A program made the translations under genes and the position numbers. From NCBI RefSeq assembly GCF_020873915.1, contig NZ_JAHWGP010000008.1:124001-188000 (forward strand): DNA of 64,000 nucleotides, in the 5' to 3' direction. The DNA comes from Streptomyces sp. DH5 (lineage in GTDB: Bacteria; Actinomycetota; Actinomycetes; Streptomycetales; Streptomycetaceae). This document shows positions 47,327-55,498 of the stretch, piece by piece; the stretch's first letter is position 1, and every line of letters starts with the position of its first letter. The notes beneath the pieces were generated by a model. The model saw nothing but the letters and a program-made list of their open reading frames with translations, did not search any database and was not told the origin of the DNA.

Positions 47327-48544
47327 CTACCGCGCCGTTGAAGGCTGCGGTGTCGAGTGGGTTCCTGCTTCGCTGCGCGGTGCGGGCACGGGTGCCCGTC
47401 TTATCTGCGCTCCACAGGCTGACACGGCCAGTCCGGCCGCCTTGGCGACGTTGACCGCCGCGTTGATGTCCCGGTCCAGGACGGCCCCGCAGGCCCCGCA
47501 GGTCCACACACGGACGTGCAGGGGCTTGGGGCCGTCCTTGACGCCGCACTGCGAGCACACCTGAGACGTGGGCTCGAAGCGGCCGATCCGGATGAAGGTG
47601 CGCCCGTACCGGGCGGCCTTGTACTCCAGCATGCTCACGAACGCCGACCATCCGGCGTCGTGCACGGACTTGGCCAGGCGCGTACGCGCGAGTCCCTTCA
47701 CCGCCAGGTCCTCCACGGCGACCGCTTGGTTCTCGCGGATCAGCTGTGTGGAGAGCCGGTGGTGGAACTCGCGGCGCGCGTCCGCGACACGGGCGTGTGC
47801 CCGTGCGACGCGGACCCTGGCCTTGTCCCTGTTCTTGCTGCCCTTCTCCTTGCGCGAGAGGGCGCGCTGCGCCTTCTTCAGACGCTTCTCGGCCCGGCGC
47901 AAAAACCGCGGGCTGTCAATCTTCGTGCCGTCCGAGAGGACCGCGAAGTGCCCGAGGCCGAGGTCGATGCCCAGCTCGGGCGTGGTCTTTGGCAGGATCT
48001 CCTCCGGGCCGGTCCCGACGACGAAGCTCGCGAAGTACCGGCCCGCGCTGTCCTTGACCACGGTCACCGTGGACGGCGTCGAGGGCAGCGTTCGGGACCA
48101 CTTCACCTTCAGGCCGCCGATCTTCGGCAGGTGCAGCTTTCCGCCGGTCGTGATCGACCAGCGGGCGTTCGCCGTGAACCGCACCGCCTGCCGGGTGTCC
48201 TTCCGCGACTTGTACCGGGGCGCACCCATGCGCGGGCGCTTGCCCTTCAGCCCGTCGAAGAAGTTCTTGTACGCGGTGTCCAGGTCGCGGAGGGACTGCT
48301 GGAGAACAACCGCCGAGACCTCGCCGAGCCAGGCCCGTTTTGGGGTGTTCTTCGCCTCGGTGATGAGCTGCTTCGACAGGTTCCCGGTCTTCGGGAACGG
48401 CATGCCTTCGCCGCGGGCGGTCTCCCGAGCGCGGAGCGCGTCGTTGTAGACCACCCGCGCGCACCCGAACGCCCTCGCCAACGCCGTGCGCTGACCGGCG
48501 CTCGGGTACAGGCGGAAGCTGTAGCGAAGCTGCACGCCGATCAC
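47327..48544 (-). CDS. tnpB: TnpB RNA-guided nuclease of IS200/IS605
   Basis: A 405-residue TnpB. It has the N-terminal QLRYSFRLYPSAGQRTALAR, and the RuvC residues are intact: Asp194 in GIDLGLGHF, Glu278 in VEDLAVKGL and Asp359 in DRDINAAVN. The zinc finger is CSQCG and CGACG (Cys330, 333, 349, 352). Homologues are RNA-guided DNA endonucleases that keep the element in place. GTG 48544 is chosen; an in-frame ATG at 48580 would overlap tnpA. Confidence 0.93.
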   Translation of the reverse strand: MIGVQLRYSFRLYPSAGQRTALARAFGCARVVYNDALRARETARGEGMPFPKTGNLSKQLITEAKNTPKRAWLGEVSAVVLQQSLRDLDTAYKNFFDGLKGKRPRMGAPRYKSRKDTRQAVRFTANARWSITTGGKLHLPKIGGLKVKWSRTLPSTPSTVTVVKDSAGRYFASFVVGTGPEEILPKTTPELGIDLGLGHFAVLSDGTKIDSPRFLRRAEKRLKKAQRALSRKEKGSKNRDKARVRVARAHARVADARREFHHRLSTQLIRENQAVAVEDLAVKGLARTRLAKSVHDAGWSAFVSMLEYKAARYGRTFIRIGRFEPTSQVCSQCGVKDGPKPLHVRVWTCGACGAVLDRDINAAVNVAKAAGLAVSACGAQIRRAPVPAPRSEAGTHSTPQPSTAR

Positions 48545-48560
48545 GATACGCAATTGGTTT

Positions 48561-48977
48561 ATGGGTATCGATGAGAACATTCGTACTGGTCGTCACTGCG
48601 TTTTCCGCATGCATGTCCATTTGGTTTTCGTCACGAAGTACCGGCATGAGGTCTTCGCCGACCGGCACCTGACGCGGTGCGAGGAGATCATGCGGGCCGT
48701 GTGCGAGGACTTCGAGGCCGAGCTGGCCGAGCTCAACGGCGAGAACAACCACGTTCACCTGCTCGTGAACTACCCACCGAAGGTCGCCGTGTCCAAGCTG
48801 GTCAACAGCCTCAAGGGCGTCTCTTCCCGGCGGCTGCGCCAGGAGTTACCCGACCTCGCCCGCCACTCCTGGCGGGCACAACGACTCTGGTCCGGGTCGT
48901 ACTTCGCCGGTTCCGCCGGCGGCGCACCGCTCAGCATCGTGAAGCAGTACACCGAGCAGCAGAACCGGCCGTCCTGA
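48561..48977 (+). CDS. tnpA: Y1 HUH transposase of IS200/IS605
   Basis: A 138-residue TnpA of normal length. The HUH motif is NNHVHLLVN (His64, His66) and the nucleophile is Tyr130 in IVKQYTEQQ. It excises and inserts single-stranded DNA by recognising subterminal hairpins. Its 5' part has lower GC than its neighbours (GTCCATTTGGTTTTCGTC), a sign of transfer. Confidence 0.94.
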   Translation: MGIDENIRTGRHCVFRMHVHLVFVTKYRHEVFADRHLTRCEEIMRAVCEDFEAELAELNGENNHVHLLVNYPPKVAVSKLVNSLKGVSSRRLRQELPDLARHSWRAQRLWSGSYFAGSAGGAPLSIVKQYTEQQNRPS

Positions 48978-49111
48978 CCCGGGCCGAGGCGAACAGTGCG
49001 AATCCATGCAACAGCTGAGGTCAGAGCAGCCCTCAGATTCGCTCCACCACCGGGCTGAACCCCGGTGCACTGCGCATAGTCCCGGTAGCGGCCGGGCCCC
49101 GGCAGGTTCCG

Positions 49112-49630
49112 CTACTCGGCCAGCAGGCGGTCCGCGATCTCCTCGACGCGCTCGCGCAGGCCCTCCTGGCTCTTGCCGCCGTCGAGGCGCTCACCGCCGA
49201 TGACATACGTCGGGGTGCCCGTCACCCCGATCGCCTTGCCCTCGGCCTGGTCGGCGTCGACGATCAGGATGTGCCGCCCGTCGATCAGCGCGGTGTCGAA
49301 CTCCTCGCCGTCAAGACCGAGTTCCCCGGCGACCTCGACGAGGAACGCCTCACCGCGGCGGTCCAGCTCCTCGACCCGCCCCAGCACGGCCTCGACGTAC
49401 GCCCACTCGTCGCCCTGCTCCAGAGCCTCCTCGGCGGCCTGGGCGGCGGCGAAGGAGTGCTTGTGCTTCTCCAGCGGGAAGTGCCGCAGGCGCACCTCCA
49501 GCCGGTCGCCGTAGCGGGCCCGCAGGGCACGGACGTCGTCGAGGGCGCTTCGGCAGTCCGGGCACTGCAGTTCGCACCAGACGTCGAGGACGGGGGTGAC
49601 GGAGGCAGGGACGGGGGAGGAGTCGCTCAT
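49112..49630 (-). CDS. DsbA/FrnE-like thioredoxin-fold oxidoreductase
   Basis: A 172-residue cytoplasmic protein. DVWCELQCPDCRSAL carries the CxxC (Cys23, Cys26), an inserted helical domain follows, and the cis-Pro loop is VTGTPTYVIGGERLDG. There is no signal peptide. It probably acts in thiol-disulphide exchange. Its stop lies close to the IS605 end. Confidence 0.88.
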   Translation of the reverse strand: MSDSSPVPASVTPVLDVWCELQCPDCRSALDDVRALRARYGDRLEVRLRHFPLEKHKHSFAAAQAAEEALEQGDEWAYVEAVLGRVEELDRRGEAFLVEVAGELGLDGEEFDTALIDGRHILIVDADQAEGKAIGVTGTPTYVIGGERLDGGKSQEGLRERVEEIADRLLAE

Positions 49631-49825
49631 GGGCCACAGTCTTCCAGCCCGGTCGCGGACCGCCCAAGCCGGACCGTCCTGCCCCGGCCGGCACCAGGAC
49701 CTGGGGAGGAGCCGACCCGGAGATGTCCCTGATGTCGGGCCGGGACATGGCCCCGCGGGGCCCGGCGGGTGCACGATGGAGGGGAACAGAGCACCACCGC
49801 GACCGCACGCCGCCTGGAGGACCGG

Positions 49826-50275
49826 ATGATTGCCGAGACCGTCTGCTCCGCCGTCTCCGCGGCAGGCCTGGGCCTCGCGGCGGTGACGGCCTACCGCAAA
49901 CGCTTCCTCGCCGCGGCCCGCATCGCCGCCTACTCGCTCGTGCCCGTCGCCCTGGTGATGACGGGTGTCGTCCAATGGCTGGCCGACACCGCCTTCAGCC
50001 CGACGGCCTGGGCGGGCTTCGGGCTGCTGGGGCTGTCCTGGGTCCTGTTCGCGACCACCCGCACCGTGGAGCGGCGCCGTGGCGGCACCCGCAAGGAGCG
50101 CAAGGCCGCCAGGGCGTCGGCCGGGACCTCCGGCGCGGTCGCCCCCGGCGCATCGGCACCCGCCCTGGGCCAGGGACCCCGCCCGGCGCCCCAGCAGGCC
50201 AAACAGGCGCCGGCGTCCCGTAGCGAGGACGATTTCAGCGACATCGAGGCCATCCTCAAGAAGCACGGCATCTGA
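49826..50275 (+). CDS. Small membrane protein with cytoplasmic tail
   Basis: A 149-residue protein with three hydrophobic segments (VCSAVSAAGLGLAAVTAY, IAAYSLVPVALVMTGVV, GFGLLGLSWVLFA), then a basic/Pro-rich linker and a defined end SEDDFSDIEAILKKHGI. The ATG at 49826 follows GGAGG; an in-frame ATG at 49769 is less likely. Function is unknown. The acidic-amphipathic end looks like a docking peptide. Confidence 0.75.
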   Translation: MIAETVCSAVSAAGLGLAAVTAYRKRFLAAARIAAYSLVPVALVMTGVVQWLADTAFSPTAWAGFGLLGLSWVLFATTRTVERRRGGTRKERKAARASAGTSGAVAPGASAPALGQGPRPAPQQAKQAPASRSEDDFSDIEAILKKHGI

Positions 50276-50302
50276 CCTCCGCGGAACGGCGGAAACGTCA
50301 CA

Positions 50303-50320
50303 GGGCGTCCCGGAACGCCC
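50303..50320 (+). terminator. Weak hairpin after the membrane-protein gene
   Basis: GGGCGT and ACGCCC pair around a 6-nt loop, 28 nt after the stop codon. Confidence 0.4.
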
Positions 50321-50427
50321 GTAAGTGATCACATACGGAAACGAAGATCGCGTATTCCGCGAGCTCACACGCTTCCCGTGAGTGTTGATCGCGTCGGGGG
50401 CTTCCGATGCGTCATCATCGCGGCGAG

Positions 50428-50580
50428 ATGCTGGACACGACACAGAGCGATGCCGCGCCGCAGCAGGACGAGCCGCGTGGATGCCTCTTCGCCCTTTCCC
50501 AGCCACCGCTGATGATCTTCCTTGCGGTGATCGGGTGTCTGCTGCTCACGGCTGCCCTGCACGACCTGCTGTGGCTGTGA
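50428..50580 (+). CDS. 50-residue single-pass membrane protein
   Basis: The frame begins MLDTTQSDAAPQQDEPRG and continues with one hydrophobic helix PLMIFLAVIGCLLLTAALHD, ending LLWL. An in-frame ATG at 50407 would add seven residues. The polar head followed by a clean helix is not typical of random shadow coding. Function is unknown. Confidence 0.6.
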   Translation: MLDTTQSDAAPQQDEPRGCLFALSQPPLMIFLAVIGCLLLTAALHDLLWL

Positions 50581-50773
50581 GCCGTACCCGCGGTACCCGA
50601 CGTCACCCGTCGGGACCGCGTCGGCACGGCGTCGACTGCGAAGGACCCCGCCATCACGCGGGGCCGCGGCCCTCTCCCCGCCCGGGGAAGCGTCGCTGCC
50701 ACCCGCGGGGGTCGCCCCGGCGTTCCCCGGACCGGCTCCGGCGGCCCCGTGCGGTACCCGCGTCGGCGCGGGG

Positions 50774-51334
50774 TCAGCGTGCCGCCTCCTTGCGGCGGGC
50801 CCGGTACGCGGCGACGTGGAGGCGGTTGCCGCAGGTGCGGCTGTCGCAGTAACGGCGTGAGCGATTGCGGGAGAGGTCGACGAAGGCGTGCCTGCAGTCC
50901 GGGGCCTCGCACCGTCTCAGCCGCTCCTGTTCCCCGGCGACCACGAAGAACGCCAGCGCCATCCCGCAGTCGGCGGCGAGATGGTCGGCCACGGAGGCGC
51001 CCGGTGCGAAGTAGTGCACGTGCCAGTCGTAGCCGTCGTGGTCGGTGAGCCGGGGGGTGGTGCCGGCGGCGGCGATCAGGTCGTTGATCAGTCCGGCCGC
51101 GGCCCGCGCGTCGGGCGCGGCGAAGACCGCCGCGAACCGGGAGCGGATCCTGCGCACCGCGGCCAGATCGGCCTCGGTGAGCACCCCGACCTCACTGATC
51201 TCGTGTTCCCCGACGAAGACCTCCAGGGCCGCGACGTCCGGCAGTCCGTCCGCGGTGGCGTCGTCCTCCGGTGCGGAGTTCACCAGATCCACCACGGTGT
51301 CGAGTGCGCACCGGGTGTCGTGGGTGATCAGCAC
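50774..51334 (-). CDS. CGNR zinc-finger (ABATE-domain) regulator-like protein
   Basis: A 186-residue protein. The N-terminal ABATE-like domain (DTVVDLVNSAP onward) leads to a C-terminal zinc finger, RRCEAPDCRHAFVD and RRYCDSRTCGNRLHVAAYRAR. It is probably a DNA-binding stress regulator. The GTG at 51334 follows GGGAG. The longer upstream frame is not supported. Confidence 0.88.
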   Translation of the reverse strand: MLITHDTRCALDTVVDLVNSAPEDDATADGLPDVAALEVFVGEHEISEVGVLTEADLAAVRRIRSRFAAVFAAPDARAAAGLINDLIAAAGTTPRLTDHDGYDWHVHYFAPGASVADHLAADCGMALAFFVVAGEQERLRRCEAPDCRHAFVDLSRNRSRRYCDSRTCGNRLHVAAYRARRKEAAR

Positions 51335-51519
51335 GATTCGCTCCCTGGCCTGGGGGACGGGCGGGCGCCCGCCGATGCTGGCCGATGGTAGTGGCTTCGG
51401 CGTGCTCCGTGCGTCCCCGCTCCGCACACGGCTTCGAATCAGCGCCACGATCCCCGCGGACGCCCCCGGCCGCACCGGGTCCCCGTCCTCATGCCCGCGG
51501 AGCGCGCGTAAGGCAGCAC

Positions 51520-51560
51520 AACGGCGCCGAGCCGCGGAGAACCGCGGCGTCGGCGCCGTT
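51520..51560 (-). terminator. Terminator of ssgB
   Basis: AACGGCGCCGAGCCGCGG pairs with CCGCGGCGTCGGCGCCGTT with one bulged G and loop AGAA, in the 319-nt gap between the ssgB and CGNR genes. Nothing else is visible in that gap. Confidence 0.85.
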
Positions 51561-51653
51561 GAGCGTGAGCCGCGTGCGGCTTCCCGCAGGCGGTTGTCCG
51601 GGCCGGCGCCGTCACCCCGAGTCGACGGCGCCGGGCGGCCTGGTGAGCCTCGC

Positions 51654-52067
51654 CTAGCTTTCCGCCAGGATGTGCGAGAGCTCCTGGTCGAGGTCGAAGT
51701 GCCGGTGTTCCGTGCCGGGCGGCACGGCGGCGTCTGTGCGCTTCAGGAAGGACTCCAGGGCCCGTGCCGGGGCCTCGAGCAGGGCTTCCCCCTCCGGCGA
51801 GCTCAGGGCGATGCACACGACGCCCTGTCCGTGACTGCGCGACGGCCAGACGCGGACGTCGCCGGTGCCCGTGGGGCGGTGAAGTCCCTCGGCGAGGAGG
51901 TCGCGGGCGAACACCCACTCGACGGTTTCCTCGGCTCCGGTGTGGAAGGTGGCGTGCACGGCGTAGGGGTCGGCCGTGTCGTACCGCAGGCCTGCGGGGA
52001 CAGGCAGGGAGGACTCGCTCGACACAACGAGGCGCAGGTGCAGCTCGCAGCTGACCGTGGTGTTCAT
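51654..52067 (-). CDS. ssgB: SsgB sporulation cell-division activator
   Basis: A 137-residue SALP protein, MNTTVSCELHLRLVVSSESS at the start, with RYDTADPYAVHATFHTG and VRVWPSRSHGQGVVCIALSS. It matches S. coelicolor SsgB as I recall it almost residue for residue. SsgB recruits FtsZ to future septa during aerial-hypha sporulation. The ATG at 52067 is fixed by this conservation. It has its own terminator. Confidence 0.97.
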   Translation of the reverse strand: MNTTVSCELHLRLVVSSESSLPVPAGLRYDTADPYAVHATFHTGAEETVEWVFARDLLAEGLHRPTGTGDVRVWPSRSHGQGVVCIALSSPEGEALLEAPARALESFLKRTDAAVPPGTEHRHFDLDQELSHILAES

Positions 52068-52244
52068 AAGCGCCAGGGCCTTTCGCTCAGTGTGCGCTCG
52101 GGGATTCGCACGTCGGCGAAATCGACATGCCACCTACGGTGCCGTTGTAAACCCCTCTGAGTGTTTTGCGTGCGTTTAGGTAACTCTTCCGGCCGAGAGA
52201 TCGCTGGCGGCGTGCACCCATTCCGGTGATGTGTTTCGCTCGGG

Positions 52245-52259
52245 TAGTGTTTGGCCGCA
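52245..52259 (+). promoter_or_regulatory. -10 box of the PGPGW-protein gene
   Basis: TAGTGT (52245-52250) lies 8 nt before the ATG at 52259 with no ribosome site between, suggesting leaderless translation. Confidence 0.45.
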
Positions 52260-52717
52260 TGAACACGGGGAGTAGCAGTTCCGTCGAGGCCACGGCGGCG
52301 GCTCACGGGGTGACGGTGGACGAGAGCGAGAGCCGGGACGAGCGGGCGCTCGGATCCAGGGCGCCGGAGTTCGTCAAGGCGCGCCGCGCGCTGCACCTCA
52401 GCTGGCAGGTCGGCGTCTTCGTCGTCGGCCTCGCGGTCGTGGCGGCCGGTGCCGCGATGCTCGTGCTGCCCGGCCCGGGGTGGGTCGTGATCTTCGGCGG
52501 CATGGCGATCTGGGCGACCGAGTTCGCGTGGGCCCAGCTGGTGCTGCGCTGGACCAAGCGCAAGGTCACCGAGGCGGCCCAGCGCGCCCTCGACCCCAAG
52601 GTGCGGCGCCGCAACATCATCCTGACCTCGGTCGGGCTGGTGGTCGCCGCCGCGGTGACCGGCTTCTACCTCTGGAAGTTCGGCCTCGTGATGCCCTGGA
52701 AGATCGAGAACCAGTGA
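52259..52717 (+). CDS. PGPGW-type (TIGR02611-like) transmembrane protein
   Basis: A 152-residue protein. After an acidic N-terminal tail come two or three membrane helices, with the signature VLPGPGWVVIFGGMAIWATEF near residues 75-95. A further helix lies at ILTSVGLVVAAAVTGFYLW. The function is unknown; the family is widespread in actinobacteria. It lies divergent from ssgB. Confidence 0.88.
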   Translation: MNTGSSSSVEATAAAHGVTVDESESRDERALGSRAPEFVKARRALHLSWQVGVFVVGLAVVAAGAAMLVLPGPGWVVIFGGMAIWATEFAWAQLVLRWTKRKVTEAAQRALDPKVRRRNIILTSVGLVVAAAVTGFYLWKFGLVMPWKIENQ

Positions 52718-52723
52718 CCCTCG

Positions 52724-52750
52724 GCGGGGGCCGGTCCGGTCGGCCCCCGC
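52724..52750 (+). terminator. Terminator of the PGPGW-protein gene
   Basis: GCGGGGGCCG and CGGCCCCCGC form a perfect 10-bp stem with a 7-nt loop directly after the stop. Confidence 0.85.
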
Positions 52751-52777
52751 TGGTCACGGGCACCCTCTGACATGGGG

Positions 52778-52783
52778 TAATGT
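52778..52783 (+). promoter_or_regulatory. -10 box of tRNA-Val
   Basis: TAATGT lies 14 nt before the tRNA 5' end. The -35 region is not clear. Confidence 0.45.
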
Positions 52784-52796
52784 TCTTCCTGCGTCC

Positions 52797-52868
52797 GGGC
52801 GATTAGCTCAGTGGGAGAGCGCTTCGTTCACACCGAAGAGGTCACTGGTTCGAACCCAGTATCGCCCA
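52797..52868 (+). tRNA. tRNA-Val (CAC), copy 1
   Basis: A 72-nt tRNA with acceptor GGGCGAT/ATCGCCC. The anticodon loop TTCACAC gives CAC and the T-arm is GGTTCGAACC. It is identical to the copy at 60347. Confidence 0.95.
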
Positions 52869-52875
52869 CCGGATC

Positions 52876-52918
52876 ACGGCACGGCCCGGCTCACGAATCG
52901 TGAGCCGGGCCGTGCCGT
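52876..52918 (+). terminator. 21-bp terminator after tRNA-Val
   Basis: Arms at 52876-52896 and 52898-52918 are perfect complements (ACGGCACGGCCCGG... / ...CCGGGCCGTGCCGT) and a TTTCCC tail follows. The rest of the gap to 53180 shows no gene. Confidence 0.92.
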
Positions 52919-53181
52919 TTCCCGGGGTCCGCGCACCCGCCCCGCTCCCGCCCGGCCGTTCCGCTTCCGGTCGCCTTCATCCAACCGTGACCTGCCCGCG
53001 CGCCCGCCCCGGTCGGCTCCCCGGTGTTCGACCCGTCGGCCGCAAGGCGCCCACCTGGGCATCTCCAGCCCTGCCGGGCCGTTCGTGCGGGGGCGTCACC
53101 CCCCATCGCCGAACCGGACCGCCGATGAATTCCTGTCCGAATCATTGACGTGCCCGTGGGCCCTCCGTACCTTGTGCCAGC

Positions 53182-53204
53182 AAGCGCTTACTTGAAACGA
53201 TTCA
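53182..53204. promoter_or_regulatory. LacI-type operator of the sugar-uptake operon
   Basis: AAGCGCTT (53182-53189) is followed by TGAAACGATTCA (53193-53204), one base away from the classic LacI-family palindrome TGAAACGTTTCA. It lies 34-56 nt before the solute-binding gene. No LacI gene is in the window. Confidence 0.65.
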
Positions 53205-53237
53205 TGAGGCGGAAGCGAACGTCGCGGGGAGGCTCAT

Positions 53238-54527
53238 ATGCAGCAGGGCAGGAATGTGGAGAGGCGCACGGTCCTCAAAGCGGCGGGCGCCTCGCTGGCC
53301 GTCGCGGGACTCGGCGCGACGGCGACCGCCTGCGGCGGCGGCAGTGGATCGGGCGACGGGACGGTGACGATCCGTTACGCGTGGTGGGGCGGGGAGCCGC
53401 GCACCATCGCCATCAAGAAGACGATCGCACTCTTCGAGAAGAAGTTCCCGAAGGTCAAGGTCAAGCCGGAATTCACCGACTACGAAGCCTTCTGGGAGAA
53501 GTTCCAGACCCAGGCCTCCGGAGGGAATCCGCCGGACGTTTTCCAGAATGCCGTCGGATTCCTGCGCAAGTACGACAAGCGCGGTGTTCTGCTGGACCTC
53601 AAGACGCAGGCGGACGCCGGGAATCTGAGCCTGGAGAACTTCCGCAACGGCGTCCTGGCGAACGGTCAGGTCGACGGCAAGCAGATCGCCGTCCCCGTGG
53701 GCGCCAACACGATGGCACTCGTCATCGACCTCAAGGCCTTCGAAAAGGCCGGGGTGGAGGCGAAGTTCGGCTGGACCTGGGACGAGTACTTCGACGCGCT
53801 GCAGGCGATCCAGGACAAGCTGAAGATCGCCGGAGACACGGGCTACTTCAGCATCATGTACCTGTACGACCTCTACCTCCGCCAGAACGGCAAGGCCTTT
53901 TTCACGGACACCGATCTCGGCTTCACCCAGGACGATCTGACCGAGTGGTGGGAGGACGGCTACAAGAGGGTGAAGTCCGGACTCGTCGCCGACCCGAAAA
54001 AGGTCGAGCAGGTCAAGCCCAAGTCCGCGCTGTCGGCGGGTCTCGCGGCGTCCGAGTTCACCTGGGACAACTTCTCCATCCGCTACGAGGGGGAGGGCGA
54101 GTCGGACTACGGCCTCGCGCCGATCCCCACCACGGACGGCAAGAACACCGGCCAGTACCTCGGATCCCTGATGCTGAGCGGGTTCTCCGGCACCAAGCAC
54201 CCCAAGGAGGTCGCCCAGTTCATCGACTTCATGGTCCACGACCCCGAGGTCGGCGAGATCATGGGCTACGACCGCGGTCTCCTCGCCACCACCGAACAGT
54301 ACGAGGCGTTCAAGCCCACCGACCCCAACAACAAGGGTGTCGCGGCCTACGAGGAAGAGGTCGCCGCGGCCGGCGTCCTCGGCAGGATCACCCCGCACCC
54401 GTCGGGCGCCGACGTCATCGAGGCCGCGTTCCTGCGCATCGGCGGCGAGGTCGCCCAGGGCAAGACCAAGCCGGCCGACGCCGCCAAGGCACTGTTCAGC
54501 GAGGCCAAGGCCGCGTTCGCCGGCTGA
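53238..54527 (+). CDS. Sugar ABC transporter solute-binding lipoprotein
   Basis: A 429-residue family-1 solute-binding protein. ERRTVLKAAGASLAVAG is a Tat-type signal and ATAC a lipobox (Cys32). VTIRYAWWGGEPRTIAIKKT and FWEKFQTQASGGNPPDVFQN are typical of CUT1 binding proteins. With the lyase downstream, the ligand is probably a rhamnogalacturonan oligosaccharide. GGGAGG lies before the ATG. Confidence 0.9.
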   Translation: MQQGRNVERRTVLKAAGASLAVAGLGATATACGGGSGSGDGTVTIRYAWWGGEPRTIAIKKTIALFEKKFPKVKVKPEFTDYEAFWEKFQTQASGGNPPDVFQNAVGFLRKYDKRGVLLDLKTQADAGNLSLENFRNGVLANGQVDGKQIAVPVGANTMALVIDLKAFEKAGVEAKFGWTWDEYFDALQAIQDKLKIAGDTGYFSIMYLYDLYLRQNGKAFFTDTDLGFTQDDLTEWWEDGYKRVKSGLVADPKKVEQVKPKSALSAGLAASEFTWDNFSIRYEGEGESDYGLAPIPTTDGKNTGQYLGSLMLSGFSGTKHPKEVAQFIDFMVHDPEVGEIMGYDRGLLATTEQYEAFKPTDPNNKGVAAYEEEVAAAGVLGRITPHPSGADVIEAAFLRIGGEVAQGKTKPADAAKALFSEAKAAFAG

Positions 54528-54541
54528 GGGGACGTACCACC

Positions 54542-55498
54542 ATGACGCTCGTCAAGGAAGCGCCCGCGCGCCCGGCCGGGAAGCGGCCCGCCGCTCCCGC
54601 GGCCGGGCGGCGCGGCCGGCGCCGCGAGAATCTCGCCGGCTATCTCTTCATGTCGCCGTGGATCGCGGGGTTCCTGCTGCTCACGGCGGGGCCGATGATC
54701 GCGTCGCTGTACTACGCGTTCACCAGCTACAACCTGTTCACGCCGCCCCAGTGGATCGGGCTGGACAACTTCACGACGATGTTCCAGGACCCGCGCTGGC
54801 AGAAGTCGGTGGAGGTCACCCTCAAGTACGTCGTCGTCGCGACCCCCCTGAAACTGCTGCTCGCGCTCGGCGTCGCGCTGCTCCTCGCACAACAGCGGCG
54901 CGGACAGGGGCTGTACCGGGCGGCGTTCTACATGCCCTCGCTCATCGGCGCCAGCGTCTCCGTCGGTTTCGTGTGGCGGGCGCTGTTCTCCGACGACGCG
55001 GTCGTGGACCGCACCCAGAAGGTCTTCGGCTTCGACGTCGGCGGCTGGATCGGCAACCCGGACTACGTCATCTACGCCCTGGTGGCTCTGAGTATCTGGC
55101 AGTTCGGTGCCCCCATGGTCATCTTCCTGGCCGGCCTCAAGCAGGTCCCGCGGGAGCTGTACGAGGCCGCCGAGGTGGACGGGGCCGGTCCGCTGCGCCG
55201 GTTCTGGAACATCACGCTGCCGATGATCTCCCCGGTGCTGTTCTTCAACGTGCTGCTGGAGTCCATCCACGCGTTCCAGGTGTTCGGCTCGGCCTACGTC
55301 GTCTCCGACACCCGGTGCGGACCGGCCGACGCCACGCTCGTCTACACCTGTTACCTCTATCAGAAGGGCTTCAAGGAGGCCCAGATGGGCTTCGCCTCCG
55401 CGATGGCCTGGACCCTGGTGATCGCGGTGGCGCTCGTCACGGCGGTCCTGTTCTGGTCGCAGAAGAAGTGGGTGCACTACGAGGAGGCCGCCAAGTGA
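54542..55498 (+). CDS. Carbohydrate ABC transporter permease (MalF/YesP type)
   Basis: A 318-residue CUT1 permease with six membrane helices and a basic N-terminus. The EAA loop is YEAAEVDGAGPLRRFWNITLP (across residues 205-225). It starts 14 nt after the binding-protein gene and overlaps the second permease by 4 nt. Confidence 0.92.
   Translation: MTLVKEAPARPAGKRPAAPAAGRRGRRRENLAGYLFMSPWIAGFLLLTAGPMIASLYYAFTSYNLFTPPQWIGLDNFTTMFQDPRWQKSVEVTLKYVVVATPLKLLLALGVALLLAQQRRGQGLYRAAFYMPSLIGASVSVGFVWRALFSDDAVVDRTQKVFGFDVGGWIGNPDYVIYALVALSIWQFGAPMVIFLAGLKQVPRELYEAAEVDGAGPLRRFWNITLPMISPVLFFNVLLESIHAFQVFGSAYVVSDTRCGPADATLVYTCYLYQKGFKEAQMGFASAMAWTLVIAVALVTAVLFWSQKKWVHYEEAAK

Larger units (their letters stand above)
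47290..49085. mobile_element. IS200/IS605-family element with tnpA and tnpB
   Basis: About 1.8 kb with a divergent Y1 transposase (tnpA, plus strand) and tnpB (minus strand) whose starts lie 16 nt apart. One end has the imperfect hairpin at 47298-47319 within ...GAGGATGTCAA (minus strand), typical of these ends and of omega RNA 3' ends. The other has CACCGGG/CCCGGTG at 49048-49067. There are no terminal inverted repeats, as expected. The right limit is approximate. Confidence 0.88.

Noticed and set aside
52068-52258. SigH-type promoter for ssgB
   Set aside because: I could not find a convincing -35/-10 pair with proper spacing on the minus strand.
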